64,000 bases of DNA from CAKSXP01 sp964539115 (GCA_964539115.1 CAZIHY010000002.1:1-64000); one strand, 5' to 3'; shown: positions 42,332-51,724, counted from the first letter of the stretch. The notes: generated by a model from the sequence alone, not told the origin. Numbers and translations are program-made.

Positions 42332-43233
42332 TGCAGAGAGAGAAAAACGTTGTTGCACTTGGTTTCTTTGACGGTGTGCATATTGGGCATGCGGCTCTGT
42401 TGAACAAAGTCAATGAGCGGGCGCGCCAGTTTGGTGTTTCGCCCGCAGTGCTGAGCTTCGACGCCCATCCGGACACAATAGTCTTTGGCAGGGAGATTCC
42501 GCTCATAAACAGCATGGATGGAAGAGCGGAACTTATGAAGCGGCTGTTTGGAATAGAAAAAAACTTTGTTGTGCATTTCGATGAGAAAAAAATGCATCAG
42601 CCATGGCAGCAATTTATACAGAACCTCATCACTGAATCTAATGCGGTGCATTTTGTCGTTGGCCATGATTTTCATTTCGGCTACAAGGGTGAGGGAACGG
42701 CGGAGAAGCTGTGCCAATATGGACAAGAACATGGCGTCGGATGTGATGTAATACCTGCGGTCAAGCTTGATGGAATTATAGTCAGCTCAACAGTGATAAG
42801 GCAGCTTCTGGAAGAGGGAAAAGTTGAAGAGGCTAACAGATTTCTCGGACATCCGCATACCCTGACGGATACTGTGCACGAGGGGTTCCGGCTTGGAAGA
42901 ACGATAGATTTCCCAACCATCAATATGCGTTTTCCGGAAGGTACGCTCGTTCCCAAACATGGAGTTTACGTTGCCAAGGCGTTCTTTGATGAAAGAGAGT
43001 ATGGGGCTGTAACTAATGTCGGTATTAGACCTACGGTTGCCGGAAACAGCAGCGCTGTTTCTGTCGAGAGTTTCATCCTCGATTATAGCGGCGATCTTTA
43101 CGGACAAAATGTCAGATTAGAGTTTATGAGCTTTATCAGGCCCGAGAAAAAATTTGACTCTGTTGCCGAACTGAAAGCGCAGATAGCAAGAGATGCAGAA
43201 TCGGCGAGAGCATTTTATGAAAAACATAAATAA
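42331..43233 (+). CDS. ribF: bifunctional riboflavin kinase/FAD synthetase
   Basis: Makes FMN and FAD; 300 residues. The N-terminal FAD synthetase has ALGFFDGVHIGHAALL (the HxGH-type site), SFDAHPDTI, VGHDFHFGYKGEGT and VSSTVIRQLL. The C-terminal riboflavin kinase has GFRLGRTIDFPTINMRFPEGTLVPKHGVYVAK in outline. I start at ATG 42331 because GAGG at 42320-42323 is 7 nt away; ATG 42328 is also possible and overlaps the truB stop. A bidirectional terminator follows directly. Confidence 0.94.
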   Translation: MQREKNVVALGFFDGVHIGHAALLNKVNERARQFGVSPAVLSFDAHPDTIVFGREIPLINSMDGRAELMKRLFGIEKNFVVHFDEKKMHQPWQQFIQNLITESNAVHFVVGHDFHFGYKGEGTAEKLCQYGQEHGVGCDVIPAVKLDGIIVSSTVIRQLLEEGKVEEANRFLGHPHTLTDTVHEGFRLGRTIDFPTINMRFPEGTLVPKHGVYVAKAFFDEREYGAVTNVGIRPTVAGNSSAVSVESFILDYSGDLYGQNVRLEFMSFIRPEKKFDSVAELKAQIARDAESARAFYEKHK

Positions 43234-43285
43234 AGCAGAACGGACGCATTGCGCACCATCGCGCACAGCGTCCGTTCTGCTGTTT
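43234..43285. terminator. bidirectional terminator between ribF and the exonuclease gene
   Basis: A 14-bp perfect stem (43234-43247 with 43268-43281) around a 20-nt loop that can itself pair (TGCGC with GCGCA). It has T-rich flanks on both strands and lies between convergent genes, starting at the base after the ribF stop. Confidence 0.88.
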
Positions 43286-44282
43286 ATTCAGCTTGACCTG
43301 ATTTTGCGGAGACTCTCTTTTTTCGGCTTTTGCGCGACCGTCTCCTGCTTCGCGCAAGCTTTGCATTGTAGTTTTCCTCGGCGCTTTCATCTGCCTTGTA
43401 TACGATCCTGTTGACAGTCCAGGTTTCGTCTTCTGCTCTGCGGAACTTCAACCTGATAAGGTAATTACCGCATTGAGGGCAGGAGGCAAGCGTCATATAG
43501 CGTCTGTCACCCTGATCTATCCACTTGCGAAGGCGTGTCTCGCCGCCGCATTCCACACAGGAAAAAATGGAAACCTTTGGATCAGCAATAGCTTCGTGTC
43601 TGGAGGCATATCCGAGCATGGAGCTGTGTTCAACTGGAGGAGGACCGTTTTGGTCGCCTCCGGATTTTGGAAGCTTGGTTGCAAGGAGCCTTTCCGCATC
43701 GTTGTATTGCTCGAGGCCCTTTTTCAGGTCGAGTTTAGAACAGACCAGCGCGGTGTTATAGGCGTCTCCGAGCGCGTCATGAGCCGTTCGTGTCTGCTCT
43801 ATGCCGAAGTGCTCCATTGCTGTTGCGAGAGATTTCTGGTTGCGGTCGCCGTCTGTCTGGACATTATAGATAAGCTGGAGATTTACCCAGCTGTCGATCC
43901 AATCCCAATCCAGATCATGGATGATGATATTTTGTTCCATAATGCCTCTGTCGTCATAGCCCCATGTGAGGAAGGTACAGCCCTCGCCGCACCATTCCCG
44001 GAACCGGTCAAAGGCTGTTTTGAACGGGACTCCGTTTTCAAGACGTTCCTTGTCAAAGCCGGTAAGCTTTTTTACCTTGTAGTGGATACGCTTGAAGTAG
44101 ACAGGGCGAATATCAATTTGAAATTCTTCTCCAGGCTGGCCGTCGTCAGTCAGCTTGACAGCTCCGATTTGGATGATTTCTCCGCGGAGATGGATGGGAA
44201 GCTTGTTGAACACTGAGGATTGTGATGACATTGCTTGGTTCCATTCCAAGTCTATAACGATGTATGCCATGTTCTGTATCAT
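43284..44282 (-). CDS. DEDDh 3'-5' exonuclease with zinc ribbon and basic tail
   Basis: A 332-residue protein. Residues 1-185 form a DEDDh exonuclease fold like KapD/ERI-1 types: VIDLEWNQ, GEIIQIGAVKL, TWGYDDRGIMEQNI, and TAHDALGDAYNTALV with the catalytic His. The C-terminal part adds a four-cysteine ribbon (CVECGG ... CPQCGN) and a very basic tail (SRRRSRKSRKKR), both probably for nucleic-acid binding. ATG 44282 has AAAGG only 2 nt away, while ATG 44270 is 14 nt away, so the start is uncertain by four residues. Substrate (RNA or DNA) is not known. Confidence 0.85.
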   Translation of the reverse strand: MIQNMAYIVIDLEWNQAMSSQSSVFNKLPIHLRGEIIQIGAVKLTDDGQPGEEFQIDIRPVYFKRIHYKVKKLTGFDKERLENGVPFKTAFDRFREWCGEGCTFLTWGYDDRGIMEQNIIIHDLDWDWIDSWVNLQLIYNVQTDGDRNQKSLATAMEHFGIEQTRTAHDALGDAYNTALVCSKLDLKKGLEQYNDAERLLATKLPKSGGDQNGPPPVEHSSMLGYASRHEAIADPKVSIFSCVECGGETRLRKWIDQGDRRYMTLASCPQCGNYLIRLKFRRAEDETWTVNRIVYKADESAEENYNAKLARSRRRSRKSRKKRVSAKSGQAE

Positions 44283-44300
44283 ATCCTTTCAAACCATGAC

Positions 44301-44330
44301 ATTATATCATATAACATTGCGGCGTTACAA
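44301..44330 (-). promoter_or_regulatory. promoter of the exonuclease gene
   Basis: On the minus strand: TTGTAA (44325-44330), 18-bp spacer, TATAAT (44301-44306). Confidence 0.6.
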
Positions 44331-44443
44331 TACTTTTATTTGCATAACAAACAAGGAAAAATTTTGGACAAAGTAAATATGTTTCAGTGCAGTAAAGGAG
44401 CAAAATGCGCCACGGTTTGAACAAAAATGCGCGGCGTTTTTCA

Positions 44444-44472
44444 TTGCGAACGGAATATAGTTGTGGTATACT
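44444..44472 (+). promoter_or_regulatory. ddl promoter
   Basis: TTGCGA (44444-44449), 17-bp spacer, TATACT (44467-44472) preceded by an extended TGG. It lies 35 nt before the ddl start, which is preceded by AAAGGAGAT. Confidence 0.65.
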
Positions 44473-44506
44473 GAACAATAACGTATATCCGAAAGGAGAT
44501 GACACC

Positions 44507-45544
44507 ATGAAAATCGTTGTATTATGTGGTGGTCTTTCAAATGAACGTGACGTTTCGATAAGCACAGGAGTGGGTGTTGTCAATGCGCTGCGTGCGAGAG
44601 GACATAAGGCTGTGCTGATAGACCTGTTTTTTGGTTATCAGGGCGAGTATAACGATCCCAACGAGATATTCGACTTGGAATGGAAAGAAATTACTTATTC
44701 TGTCGGCGAAACGGAACCGGACATCGATAAGATCAGGGCGAGCCGCGCGCAGGATAATGACAGCCTGATGGGTGATAACGTTATTGAAATCTGCCGCTGT
44801 GCTGATATGACTTTCCTGGCGCTTCACGGAGGGCTTGGAGAAAATGGACAGCTTCAGGCAGCGTTTGATATCGCTGGCGTCAAATATACAGGCAGCGGTT
44901 ATCTCGGCAGCGCTATCGCTATGAACAAATCTTTGTCAAAAAAAATGTTCCTTCATGATGGTATACCCACGCCACCGAGCGTGATGATAAACCGCGGAGA
45001 GCCTGTCGTATGCTTGGTTGGTTATCCCTGCGTTGTCAAGCCGTGCTCAGGCGGATCAAGCGTCGGTACCTCTATTGTTCATTCAGAGGAGGAATTCACC
45101 GAGGCTGTTGAGCTTGCGTTCAAATATGAGGATAGCGTCGTTGTCGAGAAATATATTTCCGGCCGTGAACTGACTGTCGGCGTGATAGAGGGAAGGGCAA
45201 TGCCCGTCATTGAAATCATAGTTAAAAACGGTTTTTATGATTATAAAAACAAGTACCAAGCCGGTGCGACTGACGAAATATGCCCGGCACAGATAACGCC
45301 GGAGCAGACGGAAAAGGTACAGCGTCTTGCCGAGCGTGTTATGAAGAGCCTGATGATAGACTGTTATTGCAGGGCCGACTTCCTTGTCGATAATACAGAC
45401 GGAGAGATTTATTGTATTGAAGCAAACACGCTCCCGGGAATGACTCCTACGAGCCTTATACCGCAAATGGCTGAGGCCGAAGGGATGGATTTTGGAGAAC
45501 TCTGTGAAAAGATTATTGAGGTCTCAATGAAGAAGTACATATAA
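44507..45544 (+). CDS. ddl: D-alanine--D-alanine ligase
   Basis: ATP-grasp ligase that makes the D-Ala-D-Ala end of peptidoglycan; 345 residues. LCGGLSNERDVSISTG, FLALHGGLGENGQLQAAFD, YTGSGYLGSAIAMNKSLSKKMF, the ATP-grasp KPCSGGSSVGTSIV, and the C-terminal IEANTLPGMTPTSLIPQMA are typical. Followed 15 nt later by murF, which uses its product. Confidence 0.95.
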   Translation: MKIVVLCGGLSNERDVSISTGVGVVNALRARGHKAVLIDLFFGYQGEYNDPNEIFDLEWKEITYSVGETEPDIDKIRASRAQDNDSLMGDNVIEICRCADMTFLALHGGLGENGQLQAAFDIAGVKYTGSGYLGSAIAMNKSLSKKMFLHDGIPTPPSVMINRGEPVVCLVGYPCVVKPCSGGSSVGTSIVHSEEEFTEAVELAFKYEDSVVVEKYISGRELTVGVIEGRAMPVIEIIVKNGFYDYKNKYQAGATDEICPAQITPEQTEKVQRLAERVMKSLMIDCYCRADFLVDNTDGEIYCIEANTLPGMTPTSLIPQMAEAEGMDFGELCEKIIEVSMKKYI

Positions 45545-45559
45545 GGAGGCATTCTTTCG

Positions 45560-46930
45560 TTGAAGGGAATGACCATTGAAAAAATAGCGCGCGCCTGCGG
45601 CGGAGAGATGATCGGCTGCTGTGATATGCACGGTATTGGAATAAACGCTGTTGTGACTGACAGCCGCGAGGTCAAGTCTGGATGCCTGTTTATAGCGCTC
45701 AAGGGCGAAAGAAGCGATGGGCACCAGTATATTAATGAGGCGTTTGAAAACGGAGCATTTTGCTGTGTCTCCGAAAAGCGCATTGAGAATGCGAAGGGGA
45801 TATATATTCTTGTCGATTCCACCTATGATGCTGTGGAAAAGATCGCGATGTATTATCGTTCGCAGCTGGATATACCTATTATCGGTATATCCGGAAGTGT
45901 GGGCAAAACGACCGCAAAGGAAATGGTTGCTTCTGTTTTAGCCCAAAAGTTCAATGTTCTGAAGACTGAGAAGAATAATAATAACAACCTTGGCGTCCCG
46001 CTTACAATATTACGGATAAAGCCGGAGCATGACGTGGCTGTAGTTGAGATGGGAATTTCTCATTTCGGAGAAATGGACGATATGGCACAGGTTGCAAGGC
46101 CGGACATGGCGCTTTATACGATAATCGGATATTCCCATCTTGAATTCTTGGGTGACAGGGATGGCGTTCTACGCGCTAAGACAGAGATGTTGGCCCACAT
46201 GAAACCAGACGCGAAGCTTTTTATAAACGGCGATGACGATAAGTTGACGGGATTGAGCTGCGTTCAGCCGAAGTTCAGTTATGGTCTGGATAAGTCTTGT
46301 GACTGTTATGTTGAGGACATACATTTGCTTGAAAACTGCGGCATGGGCTGCACTATAGTCTGCGGAGAGCGCAGGCTCGATGTCGAGATTCCAGCTTTCG
46401 GCGCACATATGATATATGCTGCGCTCGAGGGCGCGGCAGTGGGCTTTGAATTTGGACTGTCTGATGATGAGATAAGGGCAGGAATTGCTGCCTATGAAAC
46501 CGTAGGTTACCGTTCGCTGCTCGAAAAAGCGGGCGGAATAATAATCATAAACGATTGCTATAATTCAAACCCAAATTCTGCCATGTCTGCGCTTATGAGC
46601 CTTTCTACGCTTCCTGGAAGACATGTATGCATACTTGGCGATATGCTCGAGCTTGGAGAAATGTCAAAACAGCTCCACAGAGAAGTCGGAGAGTATGCTG
46701 CGCACAGCGGAGCGGATGTTATAATCGCTTGCGGTGCGCTGGCGGAAAGTATATATAGCGGCGCCCGCGAAAGCGGCCGCCAGACAGGAACCTGGTATTT
46801 CCCTGACAAAGAATCTCTGTTTTCTGTATTGCCGTCCCTTATTGAGGAGGGCGACGCGGTCCTTGTAAAAGCATCCAGAAGCATGCGTTTTGAGGACATC
46901 GTGTCTGAGATAAAAAAGATATCGGAATAA
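45560..46930 (+). CDS. murF: UDP-MurNAc-tripeptide--D-Ala-D-Ala ligase MurF
   Basis: Adds D-Ala-D-Ala to the peptidoglycan precursor; 456 residues. N-terminal domain VVTDSREVKSGCLFIALKGERSDGHQYI in outline, P-loop GISGSVGKTTAKEMVASVL, NNNNNLGVPLTIL, VVEMGISHFGEM, and the C-terminal YNSNPNSAMSAL. Start TTG 45560 is favoured over ATG 45569 because AAGGAGG (45543-45549) is 10 nt upstream of TTG and 19 nt from the ATG. Confidence 0.94.
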   Translation: MKGMTIEKIARACGGEMIGCCDMHGIGINAVVTDSREVKSGCLFIALKGERSDGHQYINEAFENGAFCCVSEKRIENAKGIYILVDSTYDAVEKIAMYYRSQLDIPIIGISGSVGKTTAKEMVASVLAQKFNVLKTEKNNNNNLGVPLTILRIKPEHDVAVVEMGISHFGEMDDMAQVARPDMALYTIIGYSHLEFLGDRDGVLRAKTEMLAHMKPDAKLFINGDDDKLTGLSCVQPKFSYGLDKSCDCYVEDIHLLENCGMGCTIVCGERRLDVEIPAFGAHMIYAALEGAAVGFEFGLSDDEIRAGIAAYETVGYRSLLEKAGGIIIINDCYNSNPNSAMSALMSLSTLPGRHVCILGDMLELGEMSKQLHREVGEYAAHSGADVIIACGALAESIYSGARESGRQTGTWYFPDKESLFSVLPSLIEEGDAVLVKASRSMRFEDIVSEIKKISE

Positions 46931-46932
46931 AA

Positions 46933-46967
46933 TATAGAGTCGGCTTCTGAAAGAAGCCGGCTCTATA
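46933..46967. terminator. terminator between murF and the convergent kinase gene
   Basis: A 15-bp stem with one G-T mismatch (46933-46947 with 46953-46967) and a 5-nt loop. The better T-run is on the minus strand, so it mainly ends the kinase-like gene. Confidence 0.75.
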
Positions 46968-46978
46968 ATAAGAGGTGG

Positions 46979-47590
46979 TTATTTACCAAGATATTTCAGA
47001 ATGGTATCAGCAGCGCCGTCGATGCCGACCTTTGCGGTGCTGATGCAGAGATCGTAAGCATATATATCGGTCCAGCTCTCTCCAGTGTAATATTTGTGGT
47101 AGTTCATACGTGCCTTGTCCGCTTTCATAAGCTTATCGACAATGCCTTTTTCAGGAAGCTTATAGATTTCCACTGCGCGGGCAGAGCGGTCCTCCAGTGT
47201 GCTGTGCAGAAATACGCTGATGCAATTGAAGTCCTCGCGCAGTATGTATCCGCCACAGCGGCCAAGTATTACGCAGCTGCCCTTTGAGGCGAGATCCCTG
47301 ATAACCGAGGTCTGCGCAAAGAAGGCCCTGTCGTTTACTGGCATCTCATACTGCATGAAGAAAGCACCGGGCGCCTGCTGCATACTGGTTGTCATGTTGC
47401 AGATAAAGGTTGACTTTGCGCTCTCTTCATTGTTGCGAATGAAATCTGCGGAAAGCCCGCTTTTCTCCGCAGCAAGCTCTATTATTTCCTTGTCGTAGAA
47501 GGGGATGCCGAGCTTTTCGGAAAGTAGTTTGCCGACTAATCGCCCGCCGCTGGCAAACTGGCGGCTGATAGCAATGATTGTGTTTTCCAT
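46979..47590 (-). CDS. cytidylate-kinase-like family protein
   Basis: A 203-residue P-loop-like protein of the cytidylate-kinase-like family (AAA_26 type) that is common in Clostridia. It starts IIAISRQFASGGRLVGKLLSEKLGIPFYD, where GGRLVGK stands for the P-loop, and has VILGRCGGYILRE and RMNYHKYYTGESW, the conserved C-terminal motif. The substrate is not established for this family. ATG 47590 has a GGAGG-type site, while an upstream ATG at 47608 lacks one. Confidence 0.83.
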   Translation of the reverse strand: MENTIIAISRQFASGGRLVGKLLSEKLGIPFYDKEIIELAAEKSGLSADFIRNNEESAKSTFICNMTTSMQQAPGAFFMQYEMPVNDRAFFAQTSVIRDLASKGSCVILGRCGGYILREDFNCISVFLHSTLEDRSARAVEIYKLPEKGIVDKLMKADKARMNYHKYYTGESWTDIYAYDLCISTAKVGIDGAADTILKYLGK

Positions 47591-47632
47591 AATGCGCCTC
47601 CGTTCCACAAAAGTTGATCCGGTGTTAATTAA

Positions 47633-47747
47633 ATTATACCATAACTGCCGTCAAAATGAAAAGAGTTTTGTGTAAAAACGTGAATTATTTTTTTAACAAG
47701 TTTTACTGGGAAAAAAATATGCACTTGTCGAAATAATATGCTATAAT
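47633..47747. promoter_or_regulatory. divergent extended -10 promoters (kinase-like gene and nfnA)
   Basis: Minus strand: TGGTATAAT (47633-47641) serves the kinase-like gene. Plus strand: TGCTATAAT (47739-47747) serves nfnA, about 43 nt before its start. Neither has a convincing -35, which fits extended -10 use. Confidence 0.55.
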
Positions 47748-47789
47748 TAATTGCTAGTGTAGAATACAAATTGAAAATGAGGTATCAAC

Positions 47790-48641
47790 ATGTTCAAAAT
47801 TGTAAGCAAACGTGTGCTCAATGAAGCCGGCACGACTACAGAAATGGTAATCGAGGCCCCTCTCGTTGCCAGAAAGTGCAAGGCTGGACAGTTCATCATT
47901 TTCCGCATCGATGAGTTCGGCGAAAGAGTTCCTCTTACTATCGCTGACTATGACCGCGAGAAGGGAACTGTCACCATCATGTTCCAGCCTGCCGGCAGGT
48001 CCACTGAGATGCTTAACTCAATGGAGCCTGGCGATTATCTTGCTGACTTTGTTGGTCCCCTCGGCAAACCGACTGAGATGGAAGGCCTGAAGCGTGTCGC
48101 TGTTGTCGGCGGCGGAGTTGGCTGTGCCATTGCGTATCCCGTTGCCAAGGGAATGCATGACGCCGGTATCGAGGTCGATATGATCGCGGGTTTCCGCAGC
48201 AAGGATATCGTTATCCTTGAGGATGAGATGCGTGCTGGCTGCACTAACCTTTATATTACTACTGACGATGGCTCCTACGGTGAAAAGGGCTTTACAACTG
48301 ACAAGCTCAAGGCTCTGATTGAGTCCGGCCGTGATTATGACGAGGTCGTAGCCATCGGACCAACTGCCATGATGAAGTTTGTCTGCGTTGCAACCAAACC
48401 CTACAATGTAAAGACAGTTGTCTCCCTTAACCCCATTATGATAGATGGCACCGGCATGTGCGGCGGCTGCCGCGTGACCGTTGGCGGAGAGACAAAGTTT
48501 GCCTGTGTTGACGGCCCTGAATTTGACGGCCACCTCGTCGACTGGGATGAACTGCTCAAGCGCAACGCCATCTATAAGGACGAAGAAACTGCGGCAAAAG
48601 AACATACCTGCCGCATTACAGGAGGAGTACGTCATGGCTAA
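47790..48641 (+). CDS. nfnA: NfnA, small subunit of NADH-dependent ferredoxin:NADP oxidoreductase
   Basis: A 283-residue FNR-type flavoprotein with a [2Fe-2S] site. N-terminal FAD domain (AGQFIIFRIDEFGERVPLTI), NAD-binding Rossmann region (VAVVGGGVGCAIAYPVAKGM), and a C-terminal cluster motif DGTGMCGGCRVTVGG with a further Cys in KFACVDGPEFDG. It is paired with the NfnB gene (8-nt overlap), so it is more likely NfnA than the related PyrK. The NfnAB enzyme bifurcates electrons from NADPH to ferredoxin and NAD. Confidence 0.9.
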   Translation: MFKIVSKRVLNEAGTTTEMVIEAPLVARKCKAGQFIIFRIDEFGERVPLTIADYDREKGTVTIMFQPAGRSTEMLNSMEPGDYLADFVGPLGKPTEMEGLKRVAVVGGGVGCAIAYPVAKGMHDAGIEVDMIAGFRSKDIVILEDEMRAGCTNLYITTDDGSYGEKGFTTDKLKALIESGRDYDEVVAIGPTAMMKFVCVATKPYNVKTVVSLNPIMIDGTGMCGGCRVTVGGETKFACVDGPEFDGHLVDWDELLKRNAIYKDEETAAKEHTCRITGGVRHG

Positions 48642-50025
48642 TATGAGAGCTACAAAAAACCCGATGCCCGAACAGGAGCCTCTGGTTCGCAATAAAAATT
48701 TCGAAGAAGTCGCTAAAGGATATACTGCAGAGATGGCGATCGACGAGGCACAGCGTTGCCTTAACTGCAAGAAGCCTCTTTGCCGCAACGGCTGCCCTGT
48801 CAACGTCCGTATTCCCGAGTTTATTGCAAAGGTTGCTGAAGGCGACTTTGACGCTGCTTATCAGATCATAACTTCCACCAATTCTCTGCCTGCCGTCTGC
48901 GGCCGCGTCTGCCCGCAGGAGAGCCAGTGCGAGGGTAAGTGTGTCCGCGGCATAAAGGGTGAGTCCGTAGCTATTGGACGCCTTGAGCGCTTTGTTGCAG
49001 ACTATCACAATGCAGAGGGACACAGTGACGGAGCGCCCGTTAAGCCCGAACCCAATGGCCATAAGGTTGCTATTGTCGGTTCCGGCCCTGCCGGCCTGAC
49101 CTGCGCCGGCGACCTCGCCCGCAAGGGTTATGACGTCACCATCTATGAAGCTTTCCATAAAGCCGGCGGCGTGCTGGTCTATGGTATCCCCGAGTTCCGT
49201 CTTCCCAAGAGTGTTGTCGCCAAGGAAGTCAAGAAGCTTGAGTATTTCGGCGTTAAGGTCGTAACTGACGCTGTCATCGGAAGAGCGGTGTCCATTGATG
49301 AGCTGTTTGAAGAGGGCTTTGAGGCTGTCTTTATTGGCTCAGGTGCTGGTCTGCCGCAGTTCCTGCACATCCCCGGTGAGAATCTGCTGGGCGTTTACTC
49401 CGCAAACGAGTATCTGACTCGTATAAACCTCATGAAGGCATATCTGCCTGAGTATGACACTCCGATCAAGAGTGCAAAGCGCATCGCGGTCGTCGGCGGC
49501 GGCAACGTCGCAATGGACGCCGCCCGCTGTGCAAAGCGTATGGGAGCCGAAGAGGTCTACATAGTTTACCGCCGCAGTATGGATGAGCTTCCTGCCCGTA
49601 AGGAAGAGGTCCACCATGCTCAGGAGGAAGAGGTCATCTTCAAGCTTCTGAACAACCCTGTCGGAATCATCGGTGACGAGAATGGCTGGGTCAAGGGCCT
49701 TGAGTGCGTTGAGATGGAGCTAGGTGAACCCGACGCTTCCGGACGCCGCCGCCCGATTGAGAAGAAGGGCTCCAATTTTGTGCTTGATGTTGACGCCGTA
49801 ATTATTGCGATCGGCACCAGCCCCAACCCGCTGATCCGTTCCACCACTCCGGGACTTGAGGCCAACGCAAAGGGCTGCATAGTTGCAGACGACAGCATGG
49901 CGACTACCCGTGAGGGCGTGTTCGCCGGCGGAGATGCAGTTACCGGCGCGGCAACTGTTATCCTGGCCATGGGCGCCGGAAAAACCGCAGCGGCCTCCAT
50001 CGACGAGTATATTCAGAATAAGTAA
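48634..50025 (+). CDS. nfnB: NfnB, large subunit (GltD-like) of NADH-dependent ferredoxin:NADP oxidoreductase
   Basis: A 463-residue GltD-family flavoprotein. Two [4Fe-4S] sites are formed by CLNCKKPLCRNGCPVNV and CGRVCPQESQCEGKC. The FAD motif is VAIVGSGPAGLTCAGDL and the NADP motif AVVGGGNVAMDAARCAKRMGA; the chain ends VFAGGDAVTGAATVILAMGAG. AGGAGG precedes ATG 48634, which lies inside the end of nfnA. A GC-rich hairpin follows. Confidence 0.93.
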   Translation: MANMRATKNPMPEQEPLVRNKNFEEVAKGYTAEMAIDEAQRCLNCKKPLCRNGCPVNVRIPEFIAKVAEGDFDAAYQIITSTNSLPAVCGRVCPQESQCEGKCVRGIKGESVAIGRLERFVADYHNAEGHSDGAPVKPEPNGHKVAIVGSGPAGLTCAGDLARKGYDVTIYEAFHKAGGVLVYGIPEFRLPKSVVAKEVKKLEYFGVKVVTDAVIGRAVSIDELFEEGFEAVFIGSGAGLPQFLHIPGENLLGVYSANEYLTRINLMKAYLPEYDTPIKSAKRIAVVGGGNVAMDAARCAKRMGAEEVYIVYRRSMDELPARKEEVHHAQEEEVIFKLLNNPVGIIGDENGWVKGLECVEMELGEPDASGRRRPIEKKGSNFVLDVDAVIIAIGTSPNPLIRSTTPGLEANAKGCIVADDSMATTREGVFAGGDAVTGAATVILAMGAGKTAAASIDEYIQNK

Positions 50026-50044
50026 TAAGCTATTTTCAATTGAG

Positions 50045-50082
50045 AAGGCGCGGCTTTGCTTGCCGCGCCTTTGATATATTTT
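50045..50082 (+). terminator. terminator after nfnAB
   Basis: A 10-bp perfect GC-rich stem (50045-50054 with 50062-50071) and a 7-nt loop, with an AT-rich but broken T-run after it. Confidence 0.65.
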
Positions 50083-50098
50083 CATTTAGGAGGAAAAA

Positions 50099-51691
50099 AT
50101 GAAGGAAAACGGCATTTTGCGACATAAATGGTTTTTGTATGCGACAGGATTCTTCTCCGGTATGTCCGTAATGGCGATCGAGCTTGGAGCAAGCAGGCTT
50201 CTCGCGCCGTATTTCAGTTCGTCGCAAATTGTGTGGACAGTCATTATAGGCACTATCATGATCGCTATGGCGATCGGCAACGTCTGGGGCGGAAGGTCTG
50301 CTGACAAGAATCCTAACCCAAGAAAGCTCTATTATAGGATCCTGCTTGTCGCGGTATGGACTGCTCTGATTCCGCTTGTGGGGAAATATATTATCGCGGG
50401 AATAACCATTTTGCTTGCGCTGGTTGTAAAGCGTAATTTCCTTGTATGGGCCTCCTTTGCCGCCTGCATTGTGCTGTTTGTGTTTCCTCTTATGATGCTT
50501 GGAACCGTCACGCCCAGTCTTATGAAATACGCTACCGGCAGCCTTGACGACAACGGAAAGACCGTTGGTGAACTGGAGGCGCTGGGAACCATAGGGAGTA
50601 TAATAGGAACCTTCACTCCGACATTTATAACGATACCCACGCTTGGCACCTCGCGGACATTTTTGCTTTTTGCGGCCATACTTGCGGTCATAAGCGGTAT
50701 CTTCTTTATCGTTGATTCCGGAAAAGGCAAAAGGATAGCTGCCGTGATCTTTTCCGTTATAGTTGCTGTCTCAGTGTTTTTGCCGGTGACAGACAGCTTT
50801 GCCTTCTGGGAGGATAACATTGTATATGAAGGCGAGTCTATATATAACTATCTCCAGGTCAAGGAGACAGATAAAAGCGTTATCCTTTCTACAAATGTTG
50901 CCGTAGGCGTGCAGTCGATAATGATGAAGGGCGGGGGCCTGACGGGGATGTACTATGATTACGCAATGGCTGCGCCGCTCATGACGGATGAGCCAGAAAC
51001 TGCGGAAATGCTTATACTTGGTTTGGGAACCGGCACATATGCGAATCAGTGCCTCAACTATTTTCCCGGGATGCGCATTGAGGGAGTTGAAATAGACGAG
51101 GATATAACAGAACTGGCCAGGGAGTATTTTGATCTTTCTGATAAGGTCATAGTTACCGTTGAAGACGGCAGAGCCTATCTTTCGCAGGCGGGGATGTACG
51201 ACGTTATTATGGTAGATGCATATCAGGACATAACCATACCGTTCCAGATGTCGACAGTTGAATTTTTTACAGAGATCAAGGCCCATTTGAAAGATAACGG
51301 AGTTATGGTAGTTAATATGAACATGACGTCATCAGGTGAGGACGGGATCAATGAGTATCTTTGCGACACGATAGCCTCTGTTTTTCCAAATGTGGCTGAG
51401 ATAAATGTTTTAAGCAACACCAATACGGAGCTTTTCGCATCTCTTAATGATGGTATGCTCGGGAGATTTGAGGAAAATCGTATCAGGCTTGAGGACCCTG
51501 CACTTTATGAGCAGATGCAGAAGATTTCCGATGGGATATGCACCGTTACTCCGGGCGATAAAATATTAACGGACGACAAAGCGCCGGTTGAGATGTTGGG
51601 AATGAAAGCGATAGATGAGATAATAGGCGATGAGCTGGACTGGATAAGAACTGCTATAAAGTCGGGGGACTTTTCAGCAATATTGGGATAA
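50099..51691 (+). CDS. membrane-fused spermidine-synthase-like protein
   Basis: A 530-residue protein. The first 220 residues hold about seven to eight membrane helices with the start SGMSVMAIELGASRLLAPYFSSS, typical of the fused MFS/spermidine-synthase family. The rest is a methyltransferase-fold domain: LILGLGTGTYANQCL, IEGVEIDEDITELAREYF, VTVEDGRAYL, IMVDAYQD. Many such proteins have no proven polyamine activity, so an aminopropyl- or methyl-transfer role is only inferred. AGGAGG precedes ATG 50099. Confidence 0.85.
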   Translation: MKENGILRHKWFLYATGFFSGMSVMAIELGASRLLAPYFSSSQIVWTVIIGTIMIAMAIGNVWGGRSADKNPNPRKLYYRILLVAVWTALIPLVGKYIIAGITILLALVVKRNFLVWASFAACIVLFVFPLMMLGTVTPSLMKYATGSLDDNGKTVGELEALGTIGSIIGTFTPTFITIPTLGTSRTFLLFAAILAVISGIFFIVDSGKGKRIAAVIFSVIVAVSVFLPVTDSFAFWEDNIVYEGESIYNYLQVKETDKSVILSTNVAVGVQSIMMKGGGLTGMYYDYAMAAPLMTDEPETAEMLILGLGTGTYANQCLNYFPGMRIEGVEIDEDITELAREYFDLSDKVIVTVEDGRAYLSQAGMYDVIMVDAYQDITIPFQMSTVEFFTEIKAHLKDNGVMVVNMNMTSSGEDGINEYLCDTIASVFPNVAEINVLSNTNTELFASLNDGMLGRFEENRIRLEDPALYEQMQKISDGICTVTPGDKILTDDKAPVEMLGMKAIDEIIGDELDWIRTAIKSGDFSAILG

Positions 51692-51720
51692 AAGAAAGCG
51701 TGCTTGACGCACGCTTTCTT
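51692..51720. terminator. bidirectional terminator between the SpeE-like gene and coaX
   Basis: A 12-bp perfect stem (51692-51703 with 51709-51720), 5-nt loop, immediately after the TAA of the + gene and 5 nt before the end of the minus gene. Confidence 0.88.
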
Positions 51721-51724
51721 ATTA

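Noticed and set aside
43473..44216. Open frame of 247 codons on the plus strand opposite the exonuclease gene
   Set aside because: The minus strand has the DEDDh motifs, promoter and terminator; the plus frame has none.
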